A DNA stretch of 64,000 nt from Apium graveolens (GCF_009905375.1 NC_133649.1:224275275-224339274); one strand, 5' to 3'. Positions 1 through 11,847 are shown, numbered from the stretch's first letter. Numbers and translations: made by a program. The notes: generated from the letters alone by a model not told the origin.

Positions 1-1217
1 GAAGTTAATTTTTGGCAGAAGCCCAGCGCGCCCGCTGATCAAGAGCGCGGCCGTGCCCAAAGTACAGAACGCCAGCGCGCCCGCGCTGATCAAGCACGCG
101 ACCGCGCCAGGTCAGGGTGCAGAATTCTGATTCTATTCTAATTTGAATTGGAAGACTTCTCTGCTGATTAGGGCTGCTATGTAAATAACTCTAGGCCATT
201 TTTAATAATATATGAAGCCAGAGACATATCAAGGAGATCCGTAAGAAGACAGTATTAGCACGATTCAACGAAGACGAAGAAGATCTTGTTTTTACTTGTG
301 AATTTTTGTTTTAAGTTGTAACTTGGATGCTAGTTTTCTTATTTGTGAACCTTAATCTTGTTTTGTACTTGGTTTTATCTATTCGTTATAAAGACTATGT
401 TTGTTATACCATATTTTCAACAGAACCCACGTCGATGATGAGTCCGATTATGGGCTAATCGTTATCGTGGGGTTCTAGCGGATTTATTTATGGATTTATT
501 TAGTTAAATTATTTCGATGCCTTAGTGTGTGGTGATTATATGATAACCTATTATTGGTTGTGCGTATTCGTCTTATGAGCGTTGCGAACTTATAAGATAG
601 TGTGTTAATTCTTAATTAATCGAAAGTGAATTTAAGGATATAGAACTTGCCATGCTAGCATAGGTTCATGTATTTGTTATGCATGATTCGTGGGTAATTT
701 TAACCATCTTACTTGCCCTATGTAATCAAAATAGATAACTTGTGCTTAAACCTATGTTGTCAAATTCTATAGACATATAGGGTATCAATATAATTGGTGT
801 CTATTCAGCTTCTATCTCTTTTGTGGATATCTGGTAGTATGGTACTTGTGCAACGAAAGTTGGCGTTTATCAGTTTCGTGTTGTCTGATTAGTGTCATCA
901 CCATTGCATGCTAAGGTTGAGAACAATAAGGCTATTGAATGAAGTATTTAATGAAGTTAGAATCCCATGTTTGTCATATATATTAATTTAGTCAATTTCA
1001 TTCTCTTAGTTATAATTGTTAGTTTAATTCTTAGTTATAAACAACCTCAATTTGCTATCGTCTTAGCATTGAATAATAACCATACATTGTTGCTTAAGTG
1101 CATTAATTAATTAGTTAACCAAAGCCAGTCTCTGTGGGATCGAACTAGAAAAGATTATATACTACTTGTGAACTCGTATACTTGTGTGTATTATTAGCGC
1201 GTGTTTAGTGACTAACA
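1..1217 (+). repeat. Athila-type LTR, 3' part (window cuts its start)
   Basis: This stretch aligns along its whole length with the LTR at 36794-38016, including the GC-rich start, the AT-rich body and the common last bases ending in CTAACA at 1217. It is therefore the 3' 1.2 kb of an Athila-type LTR, whose full length judged from the second copy is about 1,456 bp. No primer binding site follows it, whereas the 36561-38016 copy is followed by one, so this is a 3' LTR or a solo LTR. Many single-base differences and small indels separate the two copies, so they come from different insertions of one family. No gene is seen. Confidence 0.85.
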
Positions 1218-2125
1218 AACATGCAAGCCTCAAATCATACAAACAACATCAAAATCAAAAATTCATAATTTAATCCAAATTAATTCGAAATTAAAGAAAA
1301 ATATAGAAAAATACCTATTGATTCTGCAGTAGTATGGGTTATAGAATCTGATATTACTTTTCAAGACCTTCGTTTTGGTTACTTGAACATAAAAATCCGA
1401 CTTCGATAATGCCTTCAAATCTCCATTTGATTTTGGAGAACATGATGAATTCTAGGGTTTTTCTCTGGAAATTATATAATTTTATTGTTTGTTAATGATT
1501 ATATGTAAAAAATAAGATACTGTATTGGCTATTTATATTTATGGAATATTGGTACCCCGTTGGATCATATCGGATATAAAATAGAATACTTAATCGCCAA
1601 GTATTAATAAAACTAATCCAATTCGATAGCAGTTTTAGGATAATTATCAAAATTGGGCTTTTTGAAAATACAGTCTTGGTATCAGCGCTTTGGTTACACG
1701 AATTACGAGAAGATAATATAATAGTTTAATCAAAATATCATATTTCTCGAAAATACGGGTTTTATCGATTTACCGAAACAAAAATTGTATCGTAAAATTT
1801 GTATCGGGAACCGTACAGGTAAAACCGTACTCCGGATCGAAAAAGTCAAAACATGGAAAATGCTAGGAATAATCAAATTAGGTTAGAAAGGAGTTTTCAC
1901 GAAACTTTTGCGTTATAAAAACGTAAAAACGCTTGAAGTTGTACGATTCCGGATTATTCAAAATAACTTATAATTAATCTGAAAATAATTTATTAAATCT
2001 ATAAATCCTTTATAAAATCATATAATGACATATAAATTAATAGAAAAATATCAAAATTATCTATACTTTATTTTAGACATATAAAAATTAAAATTCTCAA
2101 ATTTTACCAAATATAAACACCCAAA
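1218..2125 (-). repeat. Gypsy-type LTR in reverse orientation, larger part
   Basis: No coding region is seen. Read on the minus strand together with 10414-10515, this makes about 1 kb that begins TGTAATATTCGGG at 10515, a start typical of plant Ty3/gypsy LTRs. It carries a TATA element (TATAAATAGCC on the minus strand, near 1527-1537) like the one in the gypsy-type LTR at 54593. The copia element at 2126-10408 splits it. The low end meets the Athila LTR at 1217/1218, and I found no target duplication there, so it may be truncated by the Athila insertion rather than complete. Family assignment is inference. Confidence 0.5.
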
Positions 2126-3780
2126 TGTTAGATTTTAATCGCAACGGAGGCATGGTAAAACACTTTTACACATATAAAATCCAAATAAAAGCATATAAAT
2201 CGTGGTAAAAATGTAGGGATCGATTACTAACCTTTAATATGCGATCCAAAAGCAACGATCGGAAATCCTTAGCAGCTGCTCCTCAAACGTGAAGCACTCC
2301 ACCGGTATCCACCAAGAAAACGACGTTAAGGAGGAGGAGGAGGTGGAGAGAATTAGGTTTTATAAAATTTTGGGGTTCGAATAAAAATAGGGTTTATAAT
2401 AGTATATTTATAGGCAAAATTTTCAGCTGAAATTTTCCCATAAATATTATTATTATTATCCCATTTATTATTCTCATTAATAATTAAAACACCTTTTAAT
2501 TATTAATTCTTTTTCTAAACACTTTAGAAATAATTCTCTCTCTTGATTTAATTTCCAAAAAATTAAATCCTTAATTAATAATATTAAGAACTTTTCTTAA
2601 TTAATTTATAATCAATTAAATCTCATTTAATCAATTATTAAATTTGCCAATTAATTATTTATTTCATAAATAAATAATTATTAGCCATTATTAATTAATT
2701 CCTCCACCATTAAATCATTCTCCTTTTATGGTGTGACCCTGTAGGTTCAATATTAAGCCGGTAGTAGAAATAAATAATAATAAAACTATTTTATCATTAT
2801 TTATATAAATTCTCTAATTTATTAAATATGATTAATTAATTAATCATATTTATTCTACATCGTGAGGGATACTTCTCAGCATATCGCGACTATCCGGATA
2901 ATACGAATTCACTGCTTAGAATACCAAGAACCTATTCAGGGAATAATTACCGTACAATAAACTCATTCTACCCTACAATGTCTTGATTAAATACAAGGCA
3001 TGGATCTCGTGTCAAGCCTGTCTAATTCAATCATTTGCTTACCATTTACTATGCTTAGTTCTATGCAAATTAGAAACTCCTTTCTAATTTCATTTACTCT
3101 GGCCAGAGATTCTTGAACTAGCATAAGGGGATCAGCCTTGAACATTCGCTTCCTTCACTGGAAGGGGTAGATCCTTTATTGATCATACACTATCTTCGTG
3201 TACAAATTCCTATACCCAGTAGAGCCCTAATAATTGTCCCTGGAGACTAAGAACTAAACCAAAGCATAGTTCAGTGTACACAAGATGACTATGATGACCT
3301 CAAGTCTAAGGATACTTGTACAACTATCACTATGTGAACAACTGCTGACACGTGAGTGAACTTCATCAGTTGTTCAGCTGTGCGAGTCATGTTCATTGAA
3401 CTTATTCTATAATAAGCACCTACATACTAGCTATAGTGTCACCACACAAATGTCTATGAGAACAGACATCCTTCATAATGAAGCAAGCATAGTATGTACC
3501 GATCTCTGCGGATTATTAATTACCAGTTAGTAATCCTACGACCAGGAACTATTTAAGTTTAGAGTTATCATCTTTTAGGTCTCACTATTATGATCTCATC
3601 ATAATCGATAAAAAGCTTTACTCTAAACTATGGTATATCTTATTTAAACACTTAAATAGATAGAGCCCGTAATAAAAACAAAACAAGTCTTTTATTAATA
3701 TCAATGAAATCAAAACATATTACACAGGAAGTTATTCCTAAATCCTAATACATGATTGGACTTAGGACATATTCCTTTCA
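2126..3780 (-). repeat. Copia element, 3' LTR (left)
   Basis: This 1,655-bp LTR on the minus strand begins TGAAAGGAATATG at 3780 and ends in AACA at 2126. It matches 8755-10408 base by base apart from about two dozen differences. A polypurine tract (GTGGGAGAT on the minus strand) abuts it at about 3781-3790, which marks it as the 3' LTR. Confidence 0.93.
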
Positions 3781-4806
3781 ATCTCCCACTTGTACTAAAG
3801 CCAATCACTCTGGTATCTAATACCCATCTAGTCTTTATGACGATCAAAGTGACTTTCAGAAAGTAGCTTTGTGAGTGGGTCTGCTATGTTGTTATGTGTG
3901 TCAAATCTATTTCAATACAATACAAGAAATGTTACCGCGCTCCCACTAACCTTTCGTAGACACATGGTTTATCTACGTTTTTGATAAAACCAAACTCTTT
4001 GATTGTCTCATCAAAACGGATGTTCCATATCTCGAGAAGCTTACTTTAAACCACATATGGTTCGCAATAGCTTACACACTAGGTTTTCTTTTCCCTTGGA
4101 AAGAAAACCATCTGGCTAATTGCCAGATCTCATAGTTGTAGTAAGCAGCAATCGCAAGCAAAATTTGAACTGATTTAGTGGGTCTGCTATGTTGTTATGT
4201 GTGTCAACTCTAATTCAATACTATACAAGAAATATTACCGCGCTCCCACTAACCTTTCGTAGACACATGGTTTATCTACGTTTTTTGATAAAACCAAACT
4301 CTTTGATTGTCTCATCAAAACGGATGTTCCATATCTCGAGAAGCTTGCTTTAAACCACATATGGTTCGCAATAGCTTACACACTAGGTTTTCTTTTCCCT
4401 TGGAAAGAAAACCATCTGGCTAATTGCCAGATCTCATAGTTGTAGTAAGCAGCAATCTCAAGCAAAATCCGAACTGATTTCAACAGGGCTACAGGTAAAT
4501 GGTTTCATCAAAGTCAATCCATTGCCTTTGTTTGAATCCTTTTGCCACAAGCCTGGCCTTATTGGTCTCCACCTGGCCATCTGCTATAATCTATCTTTTG
4601 TATACCGTATACATAGATTCCATTCTGGATTTCATGGCACTATGCCATTTCTTTGAGTCAACACTACTCATAGCCTCATTATAGGTCACAGGGTCGTCAT
4701 CATCAATGATCGACAACTCATTGTCATTCTCAATGACAAGGCCATATTACCTTTCAGGTTGGCGAGACACTCTCCCTGACCTATGAATGGGCTGTTCCAC
4801 AAAAGG
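3781..4806 (-). pseudogene. Copia reverse transcriptase/RNase H remnant with deletion
   Basis: Read on the minus strand, the piece next to the LTR still shows the usual end of a copia RNase H domain (a DPLTK-like stretch at about 3860-3873). Upstream of it lie short degenerate pieces of the start of reverse transcriptase, such as a [15 protein letters not shown] stretch near 4510. The YVDD catalytic core and nearly all of RNase H are gone. The deletion borders the tandem duplication at 3874-4480. Nothing functional remains. Confidence 0.7.
3874..4480. repeat. Tandem duplication of about 303 bp
   Basis: Copy 1 (3874-4176) and copy 2 (4177-4480) are head-to-tail and almost identical. Copy 2 has one extra T in a T-run and a few substitutions. 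The unit comes from the reverse transcriptase region of the copia element. The duplication lies at the edge of the pol deletion, so one faulty reverse-transcription or repair event may have made both. Confidence 0.9.
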
Positions 4807-5628
4807 TTATTCGGTCAGAACAGGTGTTTCCACTTGATCCGTAGCAGTTTGTGCTTCTTGAACTTCATCAAGTTCAATTTTGCTCCCACTGTTTCCTTCA
4901 AGGATAAACTCCTTTTCCAAGAAGGTAGCATGTCTGGAGACAAACTCCCGATGATCGGTGTAAAAATAATACCCTAAAGTCTCTTTAGGATATCCCACAA
5001 AACTACATTTTACGGATCGATATTCCAGCTTATCTGGGTCAACTTACTTGACATAAGCTGGACATCCCCAAATCTTAACGTGTTTAAGACTCGGTTTCCT
5101 TTCCTTTCCATATCTCATATGGAGTTTGATGAACAGATTTGGAAGGCACCTTATTCAGTAAGTATGCTGAGGTTTCCAATGCATAACCCCATAGGAATAC
5201 TGGAAGATTTGCATAGCTCATCATAGACCGAACTATGTCTAACAAAGTTCGATTTCTCCTTTCAGATACCAATCTGGAGGAGTCCACTGGGAGACTATAC
5301 CATTTACTTTGAGATAATCTAGAAACACTCCATTAAAGTATTCACCACCTCGATCTGATCGAAGAGTTATAATACTATGTTTGGTTGTTTCTCCACTTCA
5401 TACTTATACTCTTTGAACCTTTCAAAGGCTTCAGACTTATGTTTCATCAAACACATATCCGAATCTAGATCTATTATCTATGAAAGTAATGAAGTATGAA
5501 AATCCACCCATGGCTTGCGTAGACATTGGTCCACATACATCTGTGTGTACCATTCCTAGCAAATTTGCAGTCCTCTCTCCATGTCTACTAAATGGAGACT
5601 GCAGTGCCATAATGAAGTGAGATTTTCA
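4807..5628 (-). pseudogene. Copia integrase remnant
   Basis: Minus-strand pieces at 5628-5084 and 4998-4807 carry the copia integrase catalytic region: an HTDVCGP-like start near 5550, a RSDRGGEY stretch near 5355, then the RTLLDIVRSMMSYA helix and the KGKE end. They also carry the GYPKETLGYYFY region that follows integrase. Stops and frameshifts separate the pieces. In the family this enzyme joins the cDNA to host DNA; here it is broken. Confidence 0.8.
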
Positions 5629-6213
5629 TCATCCCTTTTCTTTTATTAGTTTGTTCAATCTGAAGTAAATTATGTCACATTTATACAGACCATTATTTAA
5701 AGTACCACGTCCATAAAGAATATTATCTCTAAGAATAGAACATTCATTATTCTCAATAATAAATGAAAATCCAGCCAAGTCTAACATGGGAATAATATTC
5801 CTCACAATCGAGGGAACAAAATAACAATTATTTAAAACAATAGTCTTGCCCGTAGGCATATGTAAATGAAATGATTCTACATCTTCAGCAGCAACTCTTG
5901 CTCTATTTCCCATCAGTAGAATCACCTCCTCTTCCTCAAGAGTCCTACTTCTCCTTGGTCCCTGCAACAAATTGCAGATTTGAGAACCACGGGCGGTATC
6001 TAATACCCAAGTAGAAATTTGATTTAATGACATATTCACTTCTATCATGAACATACCTGAATCAGAAGCGGTAGTCTCACTACCCTTCTTCTTCTTCAAT
6101 TCTGCAAGGTAAACCTTGCAGTTCCTCTTCCAGTGCCCCACCTTGTTACAGTGAAAGCAAACAACTTTGCTCTTGGGGTCTTCAGCTTTTGGTGGAACCG
6201 GCGTTTTCTCCAC
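5629..6213 (-). pseudogene. Copia Gag zinc knuckle and protease remnant
   Basis: This is an open stretch of 194 codons. Near its start is a CCHC zinc knuckle (CFHCNKVGHWKRNC, residues about 19-32), the RNA-binding end of Gag. After it comes the protease region, where the usual active site DTG reads DTA (VLDTARGSQIC, residues about 71-81), which should abolish proteolysis. The pre-integrase start follows. It is separated from the gag piece upstream by a frameshift. In the family the protease cuts the Gag-Pol polyprotein. Confidence 0.8.
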
Positions 6214-6896
6214 CTACTTTCTTCTTCTTGGAAGAGTTCCTCTTCCTCTTCTTAGGATTGAAACCTTCACCAATTAGAAGAACAGAACTCTTCTTAGGGG
6301 GAAAATTCGATTCCGCAGTCTTCAACATGTTATGGAGTTCAGGCAGGCAGGCTGACATCCAACTTATTCATGTGAAAGTTCACAACAAACTGTGAGAACG
6401 AACTCGGAAGCGATTGCAAGACCAAGTCTTGGCTCAGCTCCCCATCCATGGCAAAACCAAGTTGTCCAAGACGTTCAATCAAATTGATCATCTTAAGTAC
6501 ATGGTCATTCACAGATGATCCCTCAGACATCCTACAACCGAACAACTCCTTCGATATCTCATATCAAGCTGCCCTCCCCGCCACATCATACAACTCTTGT
6601 AGATGCATGAGGATAGTGTGAGCATCCATATGCTCATGTTGCTTCTGTAGCTCAATGTTCATGGAAGCTAGCATGATGCATTGAGCAACATTTGCATCAT
6701 CTATCCACTTACGATACACAACATGTTCATCATTATGTGCATCGCTAGCAGGTTCAGTAGGCTTAGGTGAGTCAATCACATATTCCAGCTTCTCAATCCT
6801 GAGAACAATTCTCAAGTTTCGAAGCCAGTCAGCATAATTAGGACCAGTCAATTTGTGAGCATCTAGTATGCTCCTGAGTGATAGTGCAGAAGACAT
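6214..6896 (-). pseudogene. Copia gag (capsid region), broken
   Basis: The start ATG at 6896 opens a copia Gag (MSSALSLRSILDAHKLTG...) with the KLTGxNYxDWLRNLRIVLR motif that opens such capsid proteins. The frame runs to 6564, breaks, and resumes at 6545-6339 with the EGSSVNDHVLKMINLIERLGQLGF stretch. A further frameshift joins it to the zinc-knuckle part at 6213. In the family it forms the virus-like particle and packages element RNA. The stem-loop array at 6968-7469 lies directly upstream of its start codon. Confidence 0.8.
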
Positions 6897-6967
6897 GACG
6901 TACAAAGTAAATCTGTAAATGATAAACACATAACAATACTTAGCAAATATTCTATTTCATTTTAAAA

Positions 6968-7469
6968 CACTATATGAATCGGGTCTTTATTCATAAGTGG
7001 CTCCCAATAGTTTATCTAATTTATTCAACCCCCTACGTGAAAAATTAAGCATTCATAATGCTAGTGGGAATAGGGATCCTACATTCCATTACACAACCCC
7101 GGCTGTGGCACGAAACACCATGTAATGTTCAATAGGCAGACAACTCTTGTCAATTACATCTAATGTTATTCCCTAACAAACTTTAGCCTCTTGAATAATT
7201 GAGTCACGGCTGTGGCACGACAAACTCAATATTCTAAGTCAAGTCTAACCCAACATTCCGTACAATTGAATCAGTCCCCAAAGGCCCACGGCTGTGGCAC
7301 GTACCGACCTTTAGATTCTTATTCAATGTACACATCTCTATGTAATAGACAAGTATTTCTTATTTCGAAATCAAAGCCCACGGCTGTGGCACGAAACGAC
7401 AATGATTTAAAAATAAGAACTACTTTCTATCATGTTGGAAGGCTATGACCGACACAAGCCCGTTGTGTC
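6968..7469 (-). other. Stem-loop array in copia leader, with conserved loop motif
   Basis: GGCTGTGGCACG (plus strand) occurs four times: 7101-7112, 7208-7219, 7290-7301 and 7382-7393. Each copy lies between inverted arms of different sequence. These are 7087-7093/7121-7127 (7 bp), 7194-7204/7224-7233 (10 bp, one bulged A), 7261-7271/7321-7330 (10 bp, one bulged A) with inner 7280-7284/7308-7312, and 7357-7373/7403-7419 (15 of 17 bp). Two flanking hairpins without the motif are 6968-6979/6989-6999 (bulged A) and 7451-7457/7463-7469 (7 bp, 5-base loop). The array sits in the untranslated leader just upstream of the gag ATG. An RNA role in packaging, dimerisation or translation is inference. Confidence 0.75.
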
Positions 7470-8161
7470 ATTGGCCAATTACTACTTGATATTATTTAAT
7501 TTTAGAGGGATTATATTACGTTACAATCATAATCATATTATAAAGAGATTCTTCCTTTTAAATTAAATATTTCAAATTAATAATCAATAATCAGATGATT
7601 CCCAGATCGGGTGGAGCATTGTCAAGAGGCGTCACTTAATAACCCTTTCTTACAGATATAAATCTGTTATTGACAGAATCATCCTTTCTCTCATATCGAA
7701 AATTCATATTCAATTACGTGTTTCATAAACACAAGAATCTCATGATTGTATTCATAATATTATTCTTAAGGTTATGAAACAATTTCACTATACTAGGTTG
7801 TCTAACAAACGCCTTATGTTCATTTAAGTTCACCTAAATCTATCATTGCATGATAAACTAAGCATATATCACATATATCAACATGAATAAATATCAAGGT
7901 AGGCATGTTACATCATCTAGCATATTGGTCTAAGCATTATACACCTCTATGTATCACATGAAGCATTTAAAAGCAGTTAAAACAGTTAAAAACAGCTTTA
8001 AAACACTTTCGGAAATATAAACAGTTCAAAACTTTTATATAAACTAAAATTTGATCACTCCATTAGATCCGTCTCGGAAAAATGAATCCAACGATATATT
8101 GCATGCCCAAAACGGAGTTACGAAACTCCCAGAAAATCAAATTTAATATGGACAGTCGGGC

Positions 8162-8288
8162 TGTAACGCATTACAGAAACGCGTTACAAGCCTTGTAACG
8201 CATTCCGGTGAAGCGTTACAACCCTTTTAACCAATTAAAAGGTGTAACGCATTCCGTGAATGCGCCACAGGGTGTAACGCATTCCCGG
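8162..8288 (-). repeat. TGTAACGCATT repeats forming hairpins in copia leader
   Basis: TGTAACGCATT-like units recur at 8162, 8194, 8241 and 8273, and the reverse complement GCGTTACA occurs at 8181 and 8213. Two short hairpins result: 8162-8169 with 8181-8188 (8 bp), and 8193-8201 with 8213-8221 (9 bp, loop 11). The block is GC-rich compared with its surroundings and runs into a C-rich tract at about 8287-8335. It lies in the leader between primer binding site and gag. Confidence 0.7.
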
Positions 8289-8741
8289 AATGCGCGACAC
8301 CCCCCACCCCCGCGTGCGCGTGCGCCACACGCGCCTGTAGCAGCGCCGCCTGACAACTTTTCTCGAACTCCGTGCCTGTCTTTTCTTTCTCCGTGCATCA
8401 CAGACAGCATTCAACAGACAGGCAAGCAACAGCAGTAGATATACAAATAGATATATATATACAACTGAATATACATATATATACTTATTTAATTACGAAT
8501 TTAATTGCAAGAACTTCAAAAATTCATAATAAAAAATCTATACATCATAAAATTATGAAAAAAATACCCAGACGATCTACAACACTTGTAGAACCCAGAT
8601 CAACATTTAAAATTATTCTGAGAAACGATTTCTCATCAGACAAAATTAATCCATAATATAACTTGTAAAAATCATAATTAATTCATACAAGCACATAAAA
8701 TTCTGAAATTTTTACCACAGATCTATATGCATACAACCTAT

Positions 8742-8753
8742 GCTCTGATACCA
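8742..8753 (-). other. Primer binding site (initiator tRNA-Met)
   Basis: On the minus strand this reads TGGTATCAGAGC, complementary to the 3' end of plant initiator tRNA-Met. It lies one base from the 5' LTR that starts at 8755. In copia elements the tRNA annealed here primes minus-strand cDNA. Confidence 0.9.
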
Positions 8754-8754
8754 T

Positions 8755-10408
8755 TGTTGGATTTTAATCGCAGCGGAGGCATGGTAAAACACTTTTACAC
8801 ATATAAAATCCAAATAAAAGTATATAAATCGTGGTAAAAATGTAGGGATCGATTACTAACCTTTAATATGCGATCCAAAAGCAACGATCGGAAATCCTTA
8901 GCAGCTGCTCCTCAAACGTGAAGCACTCCACCGGTATCCACCAAGAAAACGACGTTAAGGAGGAGGAGGAGGTGGAGAGAATTAGGTTTTATAAAATTTT
9001 GGGGTTGGAATAAAATTGGGGTTTATAATAGTATATTTATAGGCAAAATTTTCAGCTGAAATTTTCCCATAAATATTATTATTATTATCCCATTTATTAT
9101 TCTCATTAATAATTAAAACACCTTTTAATTATTAATTCTTTTTCTAAACACTTTGGAAATAATTCTCTCTCTTGATTTAATTTCCAAAAAATTAAATCCT
9201 TAATTAATAATATTAAGAACTTTTCTTAATTAATTTATAATCAATTAAATCTCATTTAATCAATTATTAAATTTGCCAATTAATTATTTATTTCATAAAT
9301 AAATAATTATTAGCCATTATTAATTAATTCCTCCACCATTAAATCATTCTCCTTTTATGGTGTGACCCTGTAGGTTCAATATTAAGCCGGTAGTAGAAAT
9401 AAATAATAATAAAACTATTTTATCATTATTTATATAAATTCTCTAATTTATTAAATATGATTAATTAATTAATCATATTTATTCTACATCGTGAGGGATA
9501 CTTCTCAGCATATCGCGACTATCCGGATAATACGAATTCACTGCTTAGAATACCAAGAACCTATTCAGTGAATAGTTACCGTACAATAAACTCCTTCTAC
9601 CCTACAATGTCCCGATTAAATACAAGGCATGGATCTCGTGTCAAGCCTATCTAATTCAATCACTTGCTTACCATTACTATGCTTAGTTCTATGCAAATTA
9701 GAAACTCATTTCTAATTTCATTTACGCTGGCCAGAGATTCTTGAACTAGCATAAGTGGATCAGCCTTGAACATTCGCTTCCTTCACTAGAAGGGGTAGAT
9801 CCTTTATTGATCATACACTATCTTCGTGTACAAATTCCTATACCCAGTAGAGCCCTAATAATTATCCCTGGAGACTAAGAACTAAACCAAAGCATAGTTC
9901 AGTGTACACAAGATGACTATGATGACCTCAAGTCTAAGGATACTTGTACAACTATCACTATGTGAACAACTGCTGACACGTGAGTGAACTCCATCAGTTG
10001 TTCAGCTGTGTGAGTCATGTTCAGTGAACTTATTCTATAATAAGCACCTACATACTAGCTATAGTGTCACCACACAAATGTCTATGAGAACAGACATCCT
10101 TCATAATGAAGCAAGCATAGTATGTACCGATCTTTGCGAATTATTAATTACCAGTTAGTAATCCTACGACCAGGAACTATTTAAGTTTAGAGTTATCATC
10201 TTTTAGGTCTCACTATTATGATCTCATCATAATCCATAAAAAGCTTTACTCTAAACTATGATATATCTTATTTAAACACTTAAATAGATAGAGCCCGTAA
10301 TAAAAACAAAACAAGTCTTTTATTAATATCAATGAAATCAAAATATATTACACAGGAAGTTATTCCTAAATCCTAATACATGATTGGACTTAGGACATAT
10401 TCCTTTCA
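8755..10408 (-). repeat. Copia element, 5' LTR (right)
   Basis: This 1,654-bp LTR is the partner of 2126-3780. The primer binding site next to its low-coordinate end makes it the 5' LTR of a minus-strand element. The target duplication CCAAA follows at 10409-10413. Confidence 0.93.
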
Positions 10409-10413
10409 CCAAA

Positions 10414-10515
10414 CTCATAAACCAATTAACAGATAGTTCACCAAAATTCATATAATAATCACATAATATTTATTTATTGACAAAAAATATTATATTTTAT
10501 ATCCCGAATATTACA
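10414..10515 (-). repeat. Gypsy-type LTR in reverse orientation, smaller part
   Basis: This continues 1218-2125 across the inserted copia element. On the minus strand the LTR starts at 10515 with TGTAATATTCGGG. It interrupts the third reading frame of the SIRE-like element that resumes at 10516, so the gypsy LTR entered the SIRE-like element first and the copia entered the gypsy LTR later. Confidence 0.55.
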
Positions 10516-11741
10516 TTGATGATGGTGATAGAGACATGATTGAAGGTGAAGAAGATCAAACATGTTGATGATCTTCAAATGATCACTATCTTAGGGAGAT
10601 ACATTCACAATGCTGAGAGCATGCCACCTATTGCTGCTATAAATGACAAAAATGATGACAAGAATGATGATGAGCAAAACAAAGATGAACACAAATCTTT
10701 TGGTTCAAATCCAAGTCACTCTAGCAAAAGTAGTGGAAGTCATAAGGATGGAAAAAGTAGCAAGAGTGATGAAAAGAAGAGAAGTGATAGAGAAGGAGGA
10801 AAGAAGAAGAGTCAAGATGACAAATATGGGAGATACACAAAGAAAACACCAATGAACCAAAAATCTCAAACTCAGCAAACCTTAAACCAAATCCCTAGCC
10901 AATCAAAAACTCAAAACATTCAAACCTCCAAGCCTAAACACTTCTACAAACTCACAATCAAGTCTCTACTAAAGACACATGTCCCGGCCAATAAAACCTA
11001 TCTGAAGAAACTAGCCAAACCTCCATCATTCAAGCCACCAGTAAAAACATACTTCAAGTCTGTTGGAAGAAAACTGAAGAAGTGCAAGGTTAAAATGGAA
11101 GCGTTGTGGACTTGTTATAATCAATATGATTTTCTACCAATCTCAGAAGAAATCTTAGAAGATGACTACAATGAGCAACAATCTGAACTCATAAACAAAG
11201 TCTTTATGGATACTTTGGGATAGGTGAAAATTCACTTCAAGGATGGCTCATTCAACCTACTCAACAAGGAAGTAATTAAAAACTACTCAACCGTGAAACT
11301 TGAAAGAGTGATTAGATTAATGACTGAGAATGACTCATACACAAAAATGAGGATGGTAGAACTGGCTAAGAGGTTGAGAGACAGAGATGAAAGAAGAGCA
11401 AGGGGGAAGGCTGAGAGGGAACAGAATGCTATTAAAAGGTTATGAAGTTAAAAAGAATAGAGAAAAGATCAAATGAACTGAAGGCTAGAGGATTGAGCAG
11501 GGTTTCTGAAAATGGTGTGTTTCTCAATATCAGGACTCACAGATTCTCAAGGTTCAGAATTAAGAATCTATGCAGTTACTCATTAAGTGAATGGCTAAAG
11601 CTTGTGGAAGCACCGAGAGGAACTTAGACCATTGAAGAACTTGAATGCCTTGTCAGGGTAAAGGACTTGATTAGAGCTATGTCAAGATATGAAATTTTAG
11701 CTGATACTGTAAACTTAATTTTCATTGAAACTGTTAGATGA
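10516..11741 (+). pseudogene. SIRE-like third ORF (env-like position), C-terminal part, broken
   Basis: Plus-strand frames at 10516-11223, 11224-11445 and 11442-11741 form one degenerate reading frame. A stop at 11221-11223, a frameshift near 11442 and a stop at about 11626 interrupt it. The first part is rich in Lys, Asp and Ser. The stretch after 11224 (FKDGSFNLLNKEVIKNY) resembles FLNDGRTYRLSDSDVLKKY near the end of the SIRE-A third ORF (43751-44800). That similarity and the LTR downstream identify it. The N-terminal part is cut off by the gypsy-type LTR. The function of this third ORF is unknown. Confidence 0.65.
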
Positions 11742-11847
11742 CATTTACGTATAAATTATGTACCTTGTATTGCTATTTATTTTTTTTATTTTAGCTTGGG
11801 ATTAGTCTTGTTATCAGGCATGAATTTATGACAAGTAATATTCCCAC

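Larger units (their letters stand above)
2126..10408 (-). mobile_element. Complete but defective Ty1/copia element, minus strand, TSD CCAAA
   Basis: Two direct LTRs (2126-3780 and 8755-10408) flank an internal region with a tRNA-Met primer binding site (8742-8753), gag and protease-integrase remnants on the minus strand, and a purine tract next to the left LTR. The 5-bp sequence CCAAA stands on both sides (2121-2125 and 10409-10413), so both ends are original. The LTRs differ at roughly two dozen positions by eye, an insertion clearly older than the one at 23082. Most of the reverse transcriptase and RNase H is missing, and a 303-bp piece of what remains is duplicated, so the element cannot move by itself. 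Confidence 0.93.

Noticed and set aside
1217..1221. Target duplication for the inverted gypsy-type LTR
   Set aside because: AAACA at 1217-1221 does not match TTGAT at 10516-10520, so a complete solo LTR with intact ends is not supported.
7087..7419. CRISPR-like or tRNA-like reading of the repeated GGCTGTGGCACG units
   Set aside because: Spacers are irregular, the host is a plant and the units fit stem-loops in a retrotransposon leader; no tRNA cloverleaf or acceptor end can be drawn.
8208..8438. Short overlapping ORFs on both strands
   Set aside because: They arise from the GC-rich repeated leader of the copia element; no start context or homology is seen.
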